From Ignavibacterium sp. (GTDB lineage Bacteria; Bacteroidota; Ignavibacteria; Ignavibacteriales; Ignavibacteriaceae): DNA of 64,000 nt. The stretch lies in contig JAVSMP010000001.1 of assembly GCA_032027145.1 (NCBI GenBank), positions 1,330,903 through 1,394,902 on the forward strand. The letters run 5' to 3'. A program made the translations under genes and the position numbers. Below the pieces are notes generated by a model, which saw only the letters and a list, made by a program, of their open reading frames with translations, was not told the origin of the DNA and searched no databases. Positions 35,317 to 43,559 of this stretch are shown here, in pieces; the first letter of the stretch is position 1; each line of letters begins with the position of its first letter.

Positions 35317-35553
35317 ATGCTAATACTAACTAGAAAACTTAATGAAGAAATTAAAATTGGCAGCGGTATTACTGTAAAGATTATTTCAATTTCAGATAAC
35401 ACTGTTAAAATCGGTATTGATGCTCCGCAAAATATTCAGATTGTCAGAACTGAATTGTACGATAAGGTTAAGGAAAGCTCGCTGCAAGCTGCTAAATCAA
35501 TTAAAGAAAAGCCAGCGGGATACACTAAACTTAAAATTAAAAAAATCGACTAA
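35317..35553 (+). CDS. csrA: Carbon storage/flagellar translation regulator CsrA
   Basis: CsrA is a dimeric RNA-binding protein that recognises GGA in hairpin loops, often over ribosome sites. The 78-residue product is complete: MLILTRKLNEEIKIGSGITV, VKIGIDAPQNIQIVRTELYD. It lies nine bases after fliW. A fitting hairpin exists over the flgE ribosome site (7181-7194). Confidence 0.97.
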   Translation: MLILTRKLNEEIKIGSGITVKIISISDNTVKIGIDAPQNIQIVRTELYDKVKESSLQAAKSIKEKPAGYTKLKIKKID

Positions 35554-35558
35554 AAATA

Positions 35559-36272
35559 ATGAAATCTAAATTACCCTTTATATTGATAATTGATGATTCT
35601 GATGTTACACGAGCATCATTAACCAGAGTCTTTGATGAATACAATTGTCAGACTGAAAGCTGTGAAGATGGTTTATTTGGAATTCAGAAAGCCCTTGAAA
35701 AAAGACCAGATGTGATGATTCTTGATATTCTTATGCCAAACCTTGATGGAATAAAAACTTTGCAGATAAAAAAAGTGATTGATGATCTTAAAGATATTCC
35801 TGTTTTAATACTTAGCGGTAACATAAATAAAAGTAATATGTTTGCTGTAATGGAAAATGGTGCAGACAAAGTTCTGATTAAACCGTTTAATGTTGATGAG
35901 CTTGTTGGTGCAGTTAACGAATTGCTTGGTTATAAACTTGAGCAGAAAATCAGTGCTGATTATCAGTCAATTGATTTTAAGGATGATGTTGTTTCTGAAC
36001 TTCAGAAGATTTTTATTAATTCATTTGTTTCACAGAAAAAAATTATTGTGGATAGTGTAAACCGAAGAGATAAAAATAAACTGAGAGTTGTTTGTCATCA
36101 AATAAAAGGAGTTGGAAAAACTGTAGGATTGCCCGAGGTAACCGATATTTGCAGAAATCTTGAGTTTAATCTTACTTCTGATAAAGTTGATTGGAACTTT
36201 ATTATTAAGCAATGCGAAAAAATGTTTTCTCTGATACCTAAAACTCAAATGGAATTAAAAGGGGAGGATTAA
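35559..36272 (+). CDS. Receiver-HPt phosphotransfer protein
   Basis: The 237-residue product has an N-terminal receiver domain (FILIIDDSDVTRASL; phospho-acceptor D56 in MILDILMPNLDG; K in VLIKPFNVDEL) and a C-terminal HPt domain with VCHQIKGVGKTVGL (phospho-acceptor H180). It can take and pass phosphate in a His-Asp-His-Asp relay. It sits between csrA and the second motA. Which kinase and output it joins is not shown; the hybrid kinases at 45370 and 49169 are possible partners. Confidence 0.88.
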   Translation: MKSKLPFILIIDDSDVTRASLTRVFDEYNCQTESCEDGLFGIQKALEKRPDVMILDILMPNLDGIKTLQIKKVIDDLKDIPVLILSGNINKSNMFAVMENGADKVLIKPFNVDELVGAVNELLGYKLEQKISADYQSIDFKDDVVSELQKIFINSFVSQKKIIVDSVNRRDKNKLRVVCHQIKGVGKTVGLPEVTDICRNLEFNLTSDKVDWNFIIKQCEKMFSLIPKTQMELKGED

Positions 36273-37130
36273 ATGTTTGTAATTGTAGGTGTAATTGTTG
36301 TTACTGCTGCCGTAATAGGAGGTTTTGTACTTGCAGGTGGAGATGTGATCCTTTTAATTCAACCGGCAGAATATGTTGTTATTATCGGAGCTGCTATTGG
36401 TAGTTTATTAATTTCTGCCCCTGTTGGTGTTATCAAAAAAATTATTAAAACAATTCCAAGCATTTTTAAATCTCATGCTTATTCAAAAGAAGATTATCTT
36501 GAATTGCTTAAAGCTTTTAACGATCTTTTTTTACTTGCACAAAGAGAAGGACTTCTTGCAATTGAAAAGCATGTTGAATTGCCTGAAGAAAGCGATATTC
36601 TTTCTAAGAATAAAAAGTTTATAAATAACGATCTTGCAAAAACTTTTTTCTGTGATACAATGAAAGTTATGCTTTCTGGTGGTGTACCGCCCCACGAACT
36701 GGAAAATTTAATCGATGCTGAAATTGAAACTCTTGAAGCTGAAACTAAACCGGCAATTAATGCAATAACAAAAATGAGTGATGCGTTTCCTGGTCTTGGT
36801 ATTGTTGCAGCAGTTTTAGGTATTATTGTTACAATGGGCTCAATTGATGCTGGTGCAGTTGCAGTCGGACATCATGTAGCGGCTGCTTTAGTTGGAACAT
36901 TTCTCGGTGTTCTTTTAGCTTATGGATTTGTAGGACCATTAGCAACAAATATGGAAGTAGCGCTTGAAGAAAAGATGAGATATCTTGAAACTATTAAAAC
37001 CTGTGTTGTTGCCTATGCAAAAGGTAATCCTCCAATTATTGCAGTAGAAATTGCCAGAAGAACTATATTTACAGATGAAAGACCGACTTTTAGTGAACTT
37101 GAAAATTATATGCGAGGAAAAACTGAATAG
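36273..37130 (+). CDS. motA: Flagellar stator protein MotA (second pair)
   Basis: The 285-residue product is a MotA of the enteric/LafT-like class: GGFVLAGGDVILLIQPAEYV at the start, conserved cytoplasmic VPPHELENLIDAEIETLEAE (about 135-154), and DAFPGLGIVAAVLGIIVTMG (about 170-189) in the third helix. It differs clearly from the first MotA, so the cell has two stator types. GGGGAGG precedes the ATG. motB follows directly. Confidence 0.94.
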   Translation: MFVIVGVIVVTAAVIGGFVLAGGDVILLIQPAEYVVIIGAAIGSLLISAPVGVIKKIIKTIPSIFKSHAYSKEDYLELLKAFNDLFLLAQREGLLAIEKHVELPEESDILSKNKKFINNDLAKTFFCDTMKVMLSGGVPPHELENLIDAEIETLEAETKPAINAITKMSDAFPGLGIVAAVLGIIVTMGSIDAGAVAVGHHVAAALVGTFLGVLLAYGFVGPLATNMEVALEEKMRYLETIKTCVVAYAKGNPPIIAVEIARRTIFTDERPTFSELENYMRGKTE

Positions 37131-37919
37131 ATGCTCGGGGATAAAGAAAATATTATTGTTGTTAAAAAGATAAATAAACACAAAGGGCATCACGGCGGTG
37201 CCTGGAAAGTTGCCTATGCTGATTTTGTTACTGCAATGATGGCTTTGTTTATTGTACTTTGGGTTTTAGGACAAAGTGAAGAAGTTATAAAAAATGTAGC
37301 TGGATACTTTAAAGATCCTATTGCATTTTCTGATAAAATGAAGGGGATATCTATTATTGAAGGCGGAGTATTTGAATTGCCTTCAGACAAAGCGAAAGAA
37401 ATAATAGACAAAGTAAAACAAAGGGAACAGGAAATCGAAAGATTGAATGCAATGAAAGATTCAATAATCAGCAATTTATCTTCTAACAGTGATTTTGCTT
37501 ATCTGATGGATCAGATTAAAATAGAAATTGCAAATGAAGGATTAAGAATTGAAATGATAGAATCCAACGATGCTGTTTTTTTTGAAATAGGGACATCAGA
37601 ACTCAGAGAGGATGCTAAAAAACTTCTTTATGAATTAAGTAAGAATCTTAAAGCGATACCCAACAAACTGATAATTGAAGGTCATACTGATGCCAGACCT
37701 TATCCAAATGATGGAAGAGGCTATACTAATTTTGAATTAAGTGTTGATCGTGCAAATTCTGCAAGAAGAGTAATCGTTGCAAGCGGGCTGGACCCGGTAC
37801 GTATTGATGAGATAAGAGGATATGCCGATACAAGATTACTTGATAAAAAAGATCCTTTTAATCTGGTTAACAGACGAATAAGTATAATTATTAAATTTGC
37901 TACCGAGGCACCACAATGA
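37131..37919 (+). CDS. motB: Flagellar stator protein MotB (second pair)
   Basis: The 262-residue product has the enteric-type MotB N-terminus (HKGHHGGAWKVAYADFVTAM; ion-binding D31), the plug-region stretch after the helix (NVAGYFKDPIAFSDKMKG) and an OmpA-like peptidoglycan domain (LIIEGHTDARPYPNDGRGYT). It begins at the base after the second motA stop and its own stop overlaps the next ATG by four bases. Confidence 0.94.
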   Translation: MLGDKENIIVVKKINKHKGHHGGAWKVAYADFVTAMMALFIVLWVLGQSEEVIKNVAGYFKDPIAFSDKMKGISIIEGGVFELPSDKAKEIIDKVKQREQEIERLNAMKDSIISNLSSNSDFAYLMDQIKIEIANEGLRIEMIESNDAVFFEIGTSELREDAKKLLYELSKNLKAIPNKLIIEGHTDARPYPNDGRGYTNFELSVDRANSARRVIVASGLDPVRIDEIRGYADTRLLDKKDPFNLVNRRISIIIKFATEAPQ

Positions 37920-38308
37920 AAAGAATAATCATTGTTGAAGATGACAGAATAACCCAGCAGTTTTATTCAATGTTTTTTAATAAGAATGGTTTTAATGTAA
38001 CTGTTACTGATGACGGAGATAAAATATTAGATACTTTATCAAATGAAGAAGTCGGATTAATTTTGATGGATATAAATCTAAGTAATACTTATCTTAACGG
38101 TGTAAAAACTGATGGAATTAAACTTGCACAGATTATTAAATCTAATGAAGAATTTAAGAATATACCGGTTGTTTTAGTTACTGCATATTCATTATCAAGT
38201 CAAACTAATAAATTGCTGAACGAAACCAAAGCAGCTGATATAATAACAAAACCTATTTTAGATTATAACAAATTTTTAAATAAAATTAATACTTTAATTA
38301 CAAATTGA
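37916..38308 (+). CDS. Single-domain response regulator (CheY-like)
   Basis: A stand-alone receiver domain of 130 residues with acidic pocket E8-D9-D10, phospho-acceptor D52 (LILMDINLS), T (VVLVTAYS) and K in IITKPILDY. It could serve as a motor-binding CheY or as a phosphate shuttle; position after motB favours the flagellum but the sequence does not decide. Its stop overlaps the TTG start of the next gene. Confidence 0.85.
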   Translation: MKRIIIVEDDRITQQFYSMFFNKNGFNVTVTDDGDKILDTLSNEEVGLILMDINLSNTYLNGVKTDGIKLAQIIKSNEEFKNIPVVLVTAYSLSSQTNKLLNETKAADIITKPILDYNKFLNKINTLITN

Positions 38309-38970
38309 CTGAAAAAGAAAAAGATAAAATACTTGTTGTAGAAGATGAACGCGATACAAGATATATTCTTGAAAAACTGCTTACTAAAAATAACTTTGAA
38401 GTTCTTACAGCTAATAATGGACAGGAAGCTCTGGTTGCATTAGAATCCTTTCACCCAAAAGTTATACTTGCTGACTGGACTATGCCGGTTATGGATGGAC
38501 TTGAGCTTTGTAATCAGATTAAAGGTAATGAAAATTATAAACTTATCTATTACATTATTTTAACTGCAAGAACTTCTTTAAGAGATAGAGTAACCGGACT
38601 TGATGTAGGAGCAGATGACTTTTTAATGAAGCCTATTGAAAATCAGGAGCTTATTGCAAGAATTAAATCTGGTATTAGAATATTCAATCTTCAAAGAGAA
38701 CTTAAATCCATTGAGCACACAAAAGCAATAATAGAGCTTGCCTGCACTATCGGACATAAAATAAACAATCCTCTAAGCAGTCTGAAACTTGCGGTAAATG
38801 ATCTGAAAGAAAATTTATCAGATAAAGCCACAGAACAAACAGAAGAAGATTTTCAGATTATCCAGCAGGCAATGGAAAGAATACAAACATTTGTTCAGCA
38901 GCTTACCAAGTTAGAAAATCCCGAAATAATAGATTACACTGATCAAAGTAAAATGATCAAGTTTGATTGA
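38305..38970 (+). CDS. Receiver domain fused to a kinase dimerisation domain without an ATPase domain
   Basis: The 221-residue product has a receiver domain (D57 in VILADWTMPVMDG; K in FLMKPIENQEL) and then a HisKA-like helical hairpin with an intact H-box (ACTIGHKINNPLSSLKLAV, H151). It ends after the second helix, so no ATP-binding domain is present. It may work as a Spo0B-like phosphotransfer protein, or be phosphorylated by another kinase. The start is TTG at 38305, overlapping the previous stop (TTGA). Confidence 0.8.
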   Translation: MTEKEKDKILVVEDERDTRYILEKLLTKNNFEVLTANNGQEALVALESFHPKVILADWTMPVMDGLELCNQIKGNENYKLIYYIILTARTSLRDRVTGLDVGADDFLMKPIENQELIARIKSGIRIFNLQRELKSIEHTKAIIELACTIGHKINNPLSSLKLAVNDLKENLSDKATEQTEEDFQIIQQAMERIQTFVQQLTKLENPEIIDYTDQSKMIKFD

Positions 38971-38980
38971 TTTTCTGAGC

Positions 38981-39007
38981 TAAATTTTTCCTTAAGTTTT
39001 TCGATAA
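38981..39007 (+). promoter_or_regulatory. Sigma-28 (FliA-type) promoter before the unknown gene at 39028
   Basis: TAAATTTT (38981-38988), an 11-base spacer, and TTCGATAA (39000-39007) match the consensus TAAAGTTT-N11-GCCGATAA with exact spacing. The predicted start is about 39014, 14 bases before the ATG. It lies in the only gap after the second stator operon. Confidence 0.7.
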
Positions 39008-39027
39008 TGTAGTGGAGAACTGGGAAA

Positions 39028-39687
39028 ATGCTGAAAAAAATTGAAAATATCGCTAATGCAAACGAGCTGAAGGGCAATAATCGCTATTCGGGCGGCAGTA
39101 GTTCGTTATCTGTAATTAATGGTAATAAATCAAACATTTCTGACTCACTCAGTTTTTCGTCAGCTTTTAAATATTTATCCAGCCTAAAGTGGCAGTTAAA
39201 ATCCTTAGAACACAACAGTAACGATGAATTCACTATAGAGTTTATAGTGGATAAATTACTATTTAAAACAAGAATAAGTATTAACGACAATAAAACATCA
39301 GATATTAATTACAGTATTACAAACGGGGCTGTAGTCAGCACTTCTGAGCATAAATATGATGTTACAATTTCATTTGATTTCGACCCGCAGGTCTTTTCTG
39401 AAGCACCTACTGCTTCATCAACAGAGTATTTAAACTGGTTGTTTGAAAAATTTGTCTCGTACGATAGTATTTTATTAAAAAATTCTAATGACCCGGAAAT
39501 AAATTCATTTTTTTTGGATGGGGCAGAAAAAAAACTTCAGTATGAACTATCTCTGATTCATAGAAATATTATTTCTTTTGTAGAGAAAGTAAGCGGAGAA
39601 GTAATAACAAATCATTTGCGATACTTTTCACCGGACAGTAGTAATAAAAAAATTATCAAGATATTGAATATCAATGTTAGATTATAA
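39028..39687 (+). CDS. Unknown protein under a sigma-28-type promoter
   Basis: I do not recognise a family. The 219-residue product has a Ser/Asn-rich N-terminus (about 15-45) and a mixed alpha/beta remainder with a helical segment (about 120-200); no signal peptide, membrane helix or catalytic motif is evident. It directly follows the promoter at 38981 and overlaps the next kinase by 14 bases, so both are probably one late-flagellar unit. A flagellar or sensory-linked role is inference. Confidence 0.6.
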   Translation: MLKKIENIANANELKGNNRYSGGSSSLSVINGNKSNISDSLSFSSAFKYLSSLKWQLKSLEHNSNDEFTIEFIVDKLLFKTRISINDNKTSDINYSITNGAVVSTSEHKYDVTISFDFDPQVFSEAPTASSTEYLNWLFEKFVSYDSILLKNSNDPEINSFFLDGAEKKLQYELSLIHRNIISFVEKVSGEVITNHLRYFSPDSSNKKIIKILNINVRL

Positions 39688-41533
39688 AGAAGTAACCGCT
39701 CTTGATAATACTGCTATTCAGCAAGATATCATTCCAATAAATGTTTTGGCAGAATCTAAGCCGATTATTGTTATCAATCGGACTAACGCAATTGTTTTTT
39801 CAAATCAGGCAGCTCAGATTTCTTTTGGCTTAAACAATATTTCAAACATATCACAACTTCAGGCGGATATAAACTTCGCTAAAATCTTATCAGATTTTTT
39901 TGCCAGCAGTTATGCAAATATCAATATAAATGTTAACATACAAAATTTATCTGAATCTGCATCTGGTCAATACAATGCTGAGATTGAAAGAATTGAAATT
40001 GATAATACACAATATCTGCTTATAGTTTTTCATCATACTGAAAAAGAAATTATTCTTGAAGACAGGATTAATTCTATTCATGCAGCTATAGAATTTGCAA
40101 GCATTCCCTTGATGACAATCGACTCGAAAGGTAAGATATCATTTTTATCGCATTCAATGGAAGAGATTTTAGGATTTGGGATTGAAGAACTTTACGAAAA
40201 ATTTTTCTGCACTCCGTTAGAAAGTTTTTTGTCAAAGGCTGATCTGCTGACAGCTGAAAGAGCGTTCTTCCTTAAACAAAACTGGGTAAAAATTATTTCG
40301 TTAAAAGATAAAGGAAAATTAAGGTTTAAAGAACTTCGGTTAACACCCTTTTTAACCCCGAATGCCGATTCGAATGCATTTATGCTCATTGCGCACGATA
40401 TAACCGATTATATTCAGAAAAACTTAATTGCTAAAGAATCTGAAAATAAACTCAAATCAATAATCAACAATATCCGTGATCCATTATTTATAATAAAAAG
40501 AAAAAATGACAAGTTTTATTTTGAAAACGGAAATAACAGTTTTTTCAGAGTATTCAATCTTGAAAAATCTGGTATTATAAATACAGATATTAAAACAATT
40601 TTTACTGAAGGGATTCTTAGAAATATCCTTAAAAACAGTGAAATGATAATTAACGAGTCGTTACCTTCATTTGAGTTTAAAGAGAAATTTAATCTTATTC
40701 ATTACAGTTGCAAAATTACATTAATGGATATAAGTAATGAGGATGAATCTTATGTGATGATTAGTTTTAATAACATAACTGATCAGCAGAATTATCAGAC
40801 CAAAATGAAAACTGCATACGAAAAAGAAGTACAGCTTAATATGCTTAAAACCTCTTTCATTGAAAATATGTCACATGAGATCAGAACACCATTTAATGCA
40901 ATTTCCGGATATGCAGATATCCTGGAGGAAAGTATAAAAGCCGGAGACTATCAGAATGTTTCTGAACTTTTAAGTCTTGTTAAAGATGTAATGTCTCGTG
41001 TTGCCCATCTGTTTGATCACATTATTGATATGTCTGAAATTGAATCGGGTGAAGTTACATTCGATTATGTCTATTTAAATTGCAATCAGGTTCTTAAATC
41101 TGTTGATAGTAAACTTAAGAATACTGCCAGACTCAAGAATATTGAACTGTTGACAGAACTTTCTGAAGAAGAGGTTATTATTAAGACAGACTGGGTTAAG
41201 CTTGAAAAAATTATATATGCCGTGGCAGAAAATGCAATAAAATATACTATGATTGGGAAAGTAGTACTTCGCTCATTTATTTTTAACAACTTTGCTTATA
41301 TAACAGTTACTGATACGGGCGAAGGAATGAATCAGGAAGATATAAAGTATTTACTTGAACCATTTTCACACGAAGAAGATGCTTACTCAAAAAGATGTCA
41401 AGGTGCAGGATTAGGTTTAGCAATTGCAAGTAAACTGACTAAAATGATGGGTGGACTTTTTGAAATTGTCAGCAGAAAACAAACCGGGACAAAAATTACT
41501 CTTATTTTTCCACTTGTTAAGATAGGGTATTAG
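39674..41533 (+). CDS. PAS-domain histidine kinase, soluble
   Basis: The 619-residue product has PAS-like segments (about 20-130, 135-250 and 255-380, the second with IPLMTIDSKGKISFLSHSME), then a HisKA domain (ENMSHEIRTPFNAISGY, H401) and an ATPase domain (VTDTGEGMNQED, GAGLGLAIASKL). No membrane segment or receiver domain is seen, so it is a cytoplasmic kinase that would need a separate response regulator. It overlaps the unknown gene by 14 bases and likely shares its sigma-28 promoter. Confidence 0.9.
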   Translation: MLDYKEVTALDNTAIQQDIIPINVLAESKPIIVINRTNAIVFSNQAAQISFGLNNISNISQLQADINFAKILSDFFASSYANININVNIQNLSESASGQYNAEIERIEIDNTQYLLIVFHHTEKEIILEDRINSIHAAIEFASIPLMTIDSKGKISFLSHSMEEILGFGIEELYEKFFCTPLESFLSKADLLTAERAFFLKQNWVKIISLKDKGKLRFKELRLTPFLTPNADSNAFMLIAHDITDYIQKNLIAKESENKLKSIINNIRDPLFIIKRKNDKFYFENGNNSFFRVFNLEKSGIINTDIKTIFTEGILRNILKNSEMIINESLPSFEFKEKFNLIHYSCKITLMDISNEDESYVMISFNNITDQQNYQTKMKTAYEKEVQLNMLKTSFIENMSHEIRTPFNAISGYADILEESIKAGDYQNVSELLSLVKDVMSRVAHLFDHIIDMSEIESGEVTFDYVYLNCNQVLKSVDSKLKNTARLKNIELLTELSEEEVIIKTDWVKLEKIIYAVAENAIKYTMIGKVVLRSFIFNNFAYITVTDTGEGMNQEDIKYLLEPFSHEEDAYSKRCQGAGLGLAIASKLTKMMGGLFEIVSRKQTGTKITLIFPLVKIGY

Positions 41534-41562
41534 TCTGGGTCTTGCTGTGAATAATATTAGCC

Positions 41563-41588
41563 TTAAGTGTTTATTTAAACACACTTAA
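41563..41588 (+). terminator. Possible weak terminator hairpin after the kinase at 39674
   Basis: TTAAGTGT (41563-41570) pairs perfectly with ACACTTAA (41581-41588) around a 10-base loop. The stem is AT-rich and only a short T stretch follows, so termination is uncertain. Confidence 0.3.
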
Positions 41589-41692
41589 TTTCAAAAAGAG
41601 ATAAGTCTCATAATTTCTACTATAATCCATTCATTTAAGCGTCATATTTGCCAGTTTTTTAAGTCCATTACGAGACAAAAATAATATTGTGC

Positions 41693-41708
41693 TGGCATTT
41701 AACTTGCC
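41693..41708 (+). promoter_or_regulatory. -24/-12 (sigma-54-type) promoter before the kinase at 41826
   Basis: TGGCATTTAACTTGCC carries TGGCA and TTGC with ten bases between GG (41694-41695) and GC (41706-41707). The predicted start near 41719 leaves a leader of about 107 bases. It is the main recognisable element in the 292-base gap 41534-41825. Confidence 0.55.
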
Positions 41709-41825
41709 ACTTGAGTTCAGTTCTTTTCTTTGGTTTATTTAATTGTGTTTTGATTAAGTTATATCAAAAGGATGCATGCAAAAAACAGATAGTTAATAAT
41801 TTATTAAATACAATTATCTATTGAG

Positions 41826-43313
41826 ATGAATAAAGAAGAAAATATTTCTTCAAGTTTTTTTGCAAATCCTCATTTTGCATTCTATAGAATATCATCAAAC
41901 GGTTATCCAGTCTTTGCAAATCAGACATTAGTAAGAATGCTTGGTTTCAGTTCCCGCGACGAATTTATTAAATCATTTAAGGAAAATCCCCAGTTCAGAG
42001 AGAATTTTTCTATTTCGAAATATCAGGAACACCTATTAAAGATTAATAATACAGATGGAGTTGAATCAAGATGGCGTAAAAAGAACGGAAGGATTGTTGT
42101 TGTAACCGAGTATATACAAAAATATTTTGATCCAACTGATGGCAGTATTTTTTATGATTGTATAGCAGAAGATATTACCGAGAAAAAAATAATTGATGAA
42201 TTGATGAGCGATGTTATTGGGAGAGATTATGCAATTATCAAAGCCTTGCCGGATATTTTATTTATTTTATCTAATGACGGAAATTTTACTGATTATAAAA
42301 CAGGTAACAATTCAGGTTTCCCGATATCACCAGATTACTTTGTCGGTAAAAGTTTATGGGATGTCTTCCCTCAGCAGATTTCAGATGACCTTTATAGAAC
42401 AATAAAGGAAACACGCTTAAATGGACAATTAAGTACTTATGATTTTCAGATGCCCGGACAGTTTGGCTCAAAACATTATGAAGCAAGAGTAGTTAAGAGT
42501 CATCAGAATGAAGTTTTATTATTGCTGAGGGATGTTACTAATCAGAAACAAAATGAATTACAGATACTCAAGATTGCAGAAGATCTTAGACAGATAAATG
42601 ATACTAAAGATAAATTTGTTTCCATTATTGCCCATGATGTTAAAACCCCAATCGTTGCACTTATCGGTTATGCTGAAATTCTTGCAGAAGACATTGAAGA
42701 ATTACAGAAATCTGAGATAAAAGAATTTGCTTCAAGTATTGTAGAGATTTCTAAACAGACAATTGGATTATTAACTAATCTTCTTGAATGGAGCAGACTC
42801 CAAACAGGCAGAATAGAATTTCATCCAGTACAGATGAATGCATTTAATACTGTGGAAAATTCAATATCATTACTTGCATCCAATGCTGAACAGAAAAATA
42901 TTAAGATAATTAACGAGCTTGATAAAGACACTTATATTTATGCTGATGAAAATATGATGCAATCAGTTTTTAATAACCTCTTAACCAACGCAATTAAGTT
43001 TACGAATAGAAATGGTGAGATAAATGTAACATCTGATAAGTGTGAGGATATGATTTGCTTTTCTGTTAAAGATAACGGTGTTGGTATGGATGCTAAACAG
43101 AAAACTTTACTGTTTGAAATGAATAAGAGTTTTACTACTCCTGGTACGACAAACGAAAAAGGCTCCGGACTTGGTATGATATTATGCAAAGATTTTATCG
43201 AAAAACATGGTGGTAAAATATGGGTTGAAAGTTCTGTTGGAAATGGATCTGAGTTCTTCTTTACTGTACCTGCCTCAGTCAACTATTATTCAGTAAAAGA
43301 ATCCATTTTGTAA
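41826..43313 (+). CDS. PAS-domain histidine kinase, soluble
   Basis: The 495-residue product has two PAS domains (about 12-125, with NPHFAFYRISSNGYPVF; and about 135-245), a HisKA domain with FVSIIAHDVKTPIVALIGY (H270) and an ATPase domain (SVKDNGVGMDAKQ, GSGLGMILCKDF). No membrane helix or receiver domain is visible. It stands alone, with a -24/-12 promoter upstream and a 246-base gap downstream. Confidence 0.9.
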   Translation: MNKEENISSSFFANPHFAFYRISSNGYPVFANQTLVRMLGFSSRDEFIKSFKENPQFRENFSISKYQEHLLKINNTDGVESRWRKKNGRIVVVTEYIQKYFDPTDGSIFYDCIAEDITEKKIIDELMSDVIGRDYAIIKALPDILFILSNDGNFTDYKTGNNSGFPISPDYFVGKSLWDVFPQQISDDLYRTIKETRLNGQLSTYDFQMPGQFGSKHYEARVVKSHQNEVLLLLRDVTNQKQNELQILKIAEDLRQINDTKDKFVSIIAHDVKTPIVALIGYAEILAEDIEELQKSEIKEFASSIVEISKQTIGLLTNLLEWSRLQTGRIEFHPVQMNAFNTVENSISLLASNAEQKNIKIINELDKDTYIYADENMMQSVFNNLLTNAIKFTNRNGEINVTSDKCEDMICFSVKDNGVGMDAKQKTLLFEMNKSFTTPGTTNEKGSGLGMILCKDFIEKHGGKIWVESSVGNGSEFFFTVPASVNYYSVKESIL

Positions 43314-43464
43314 AAATAATTACATTCGGAAGATTTTTCCTGAGAATCGCCTGAAGTTATTGGCAGAAAGAGAAAAACAGCTAAATTTTCTATCAAAAAG
43401 ATGGATGATTTAGTTTTTATACACTTTCAATTCATACCTTAAAACACACAATTTAATTAACTTC

Positions 43465-43480
43465 TGGCATAAAAGTGGCT
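43465..43480 (+). promoter_or_regulatory. -24/-12 (sigma-54-type) promoter before the kinase pair at 43560
   Basis: TGGCATAAAAGTGGCT has TGGCA and a -12 GGC with ten bases between GG (43466-43467) and GC (43478-43479). The -12 half is TGGC instead of TTGC. The predicted start near 43491 gives a leader of about 70 bases. Confidence 0.45.
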
Positions 43481-43559
43481 AAAATGAAGAAATTAAATAG
43501 GTTGAAACCCAGTATAATAATTCAATTTTAGAGTTTTAATTTTTTAAGTAATTGCGATT

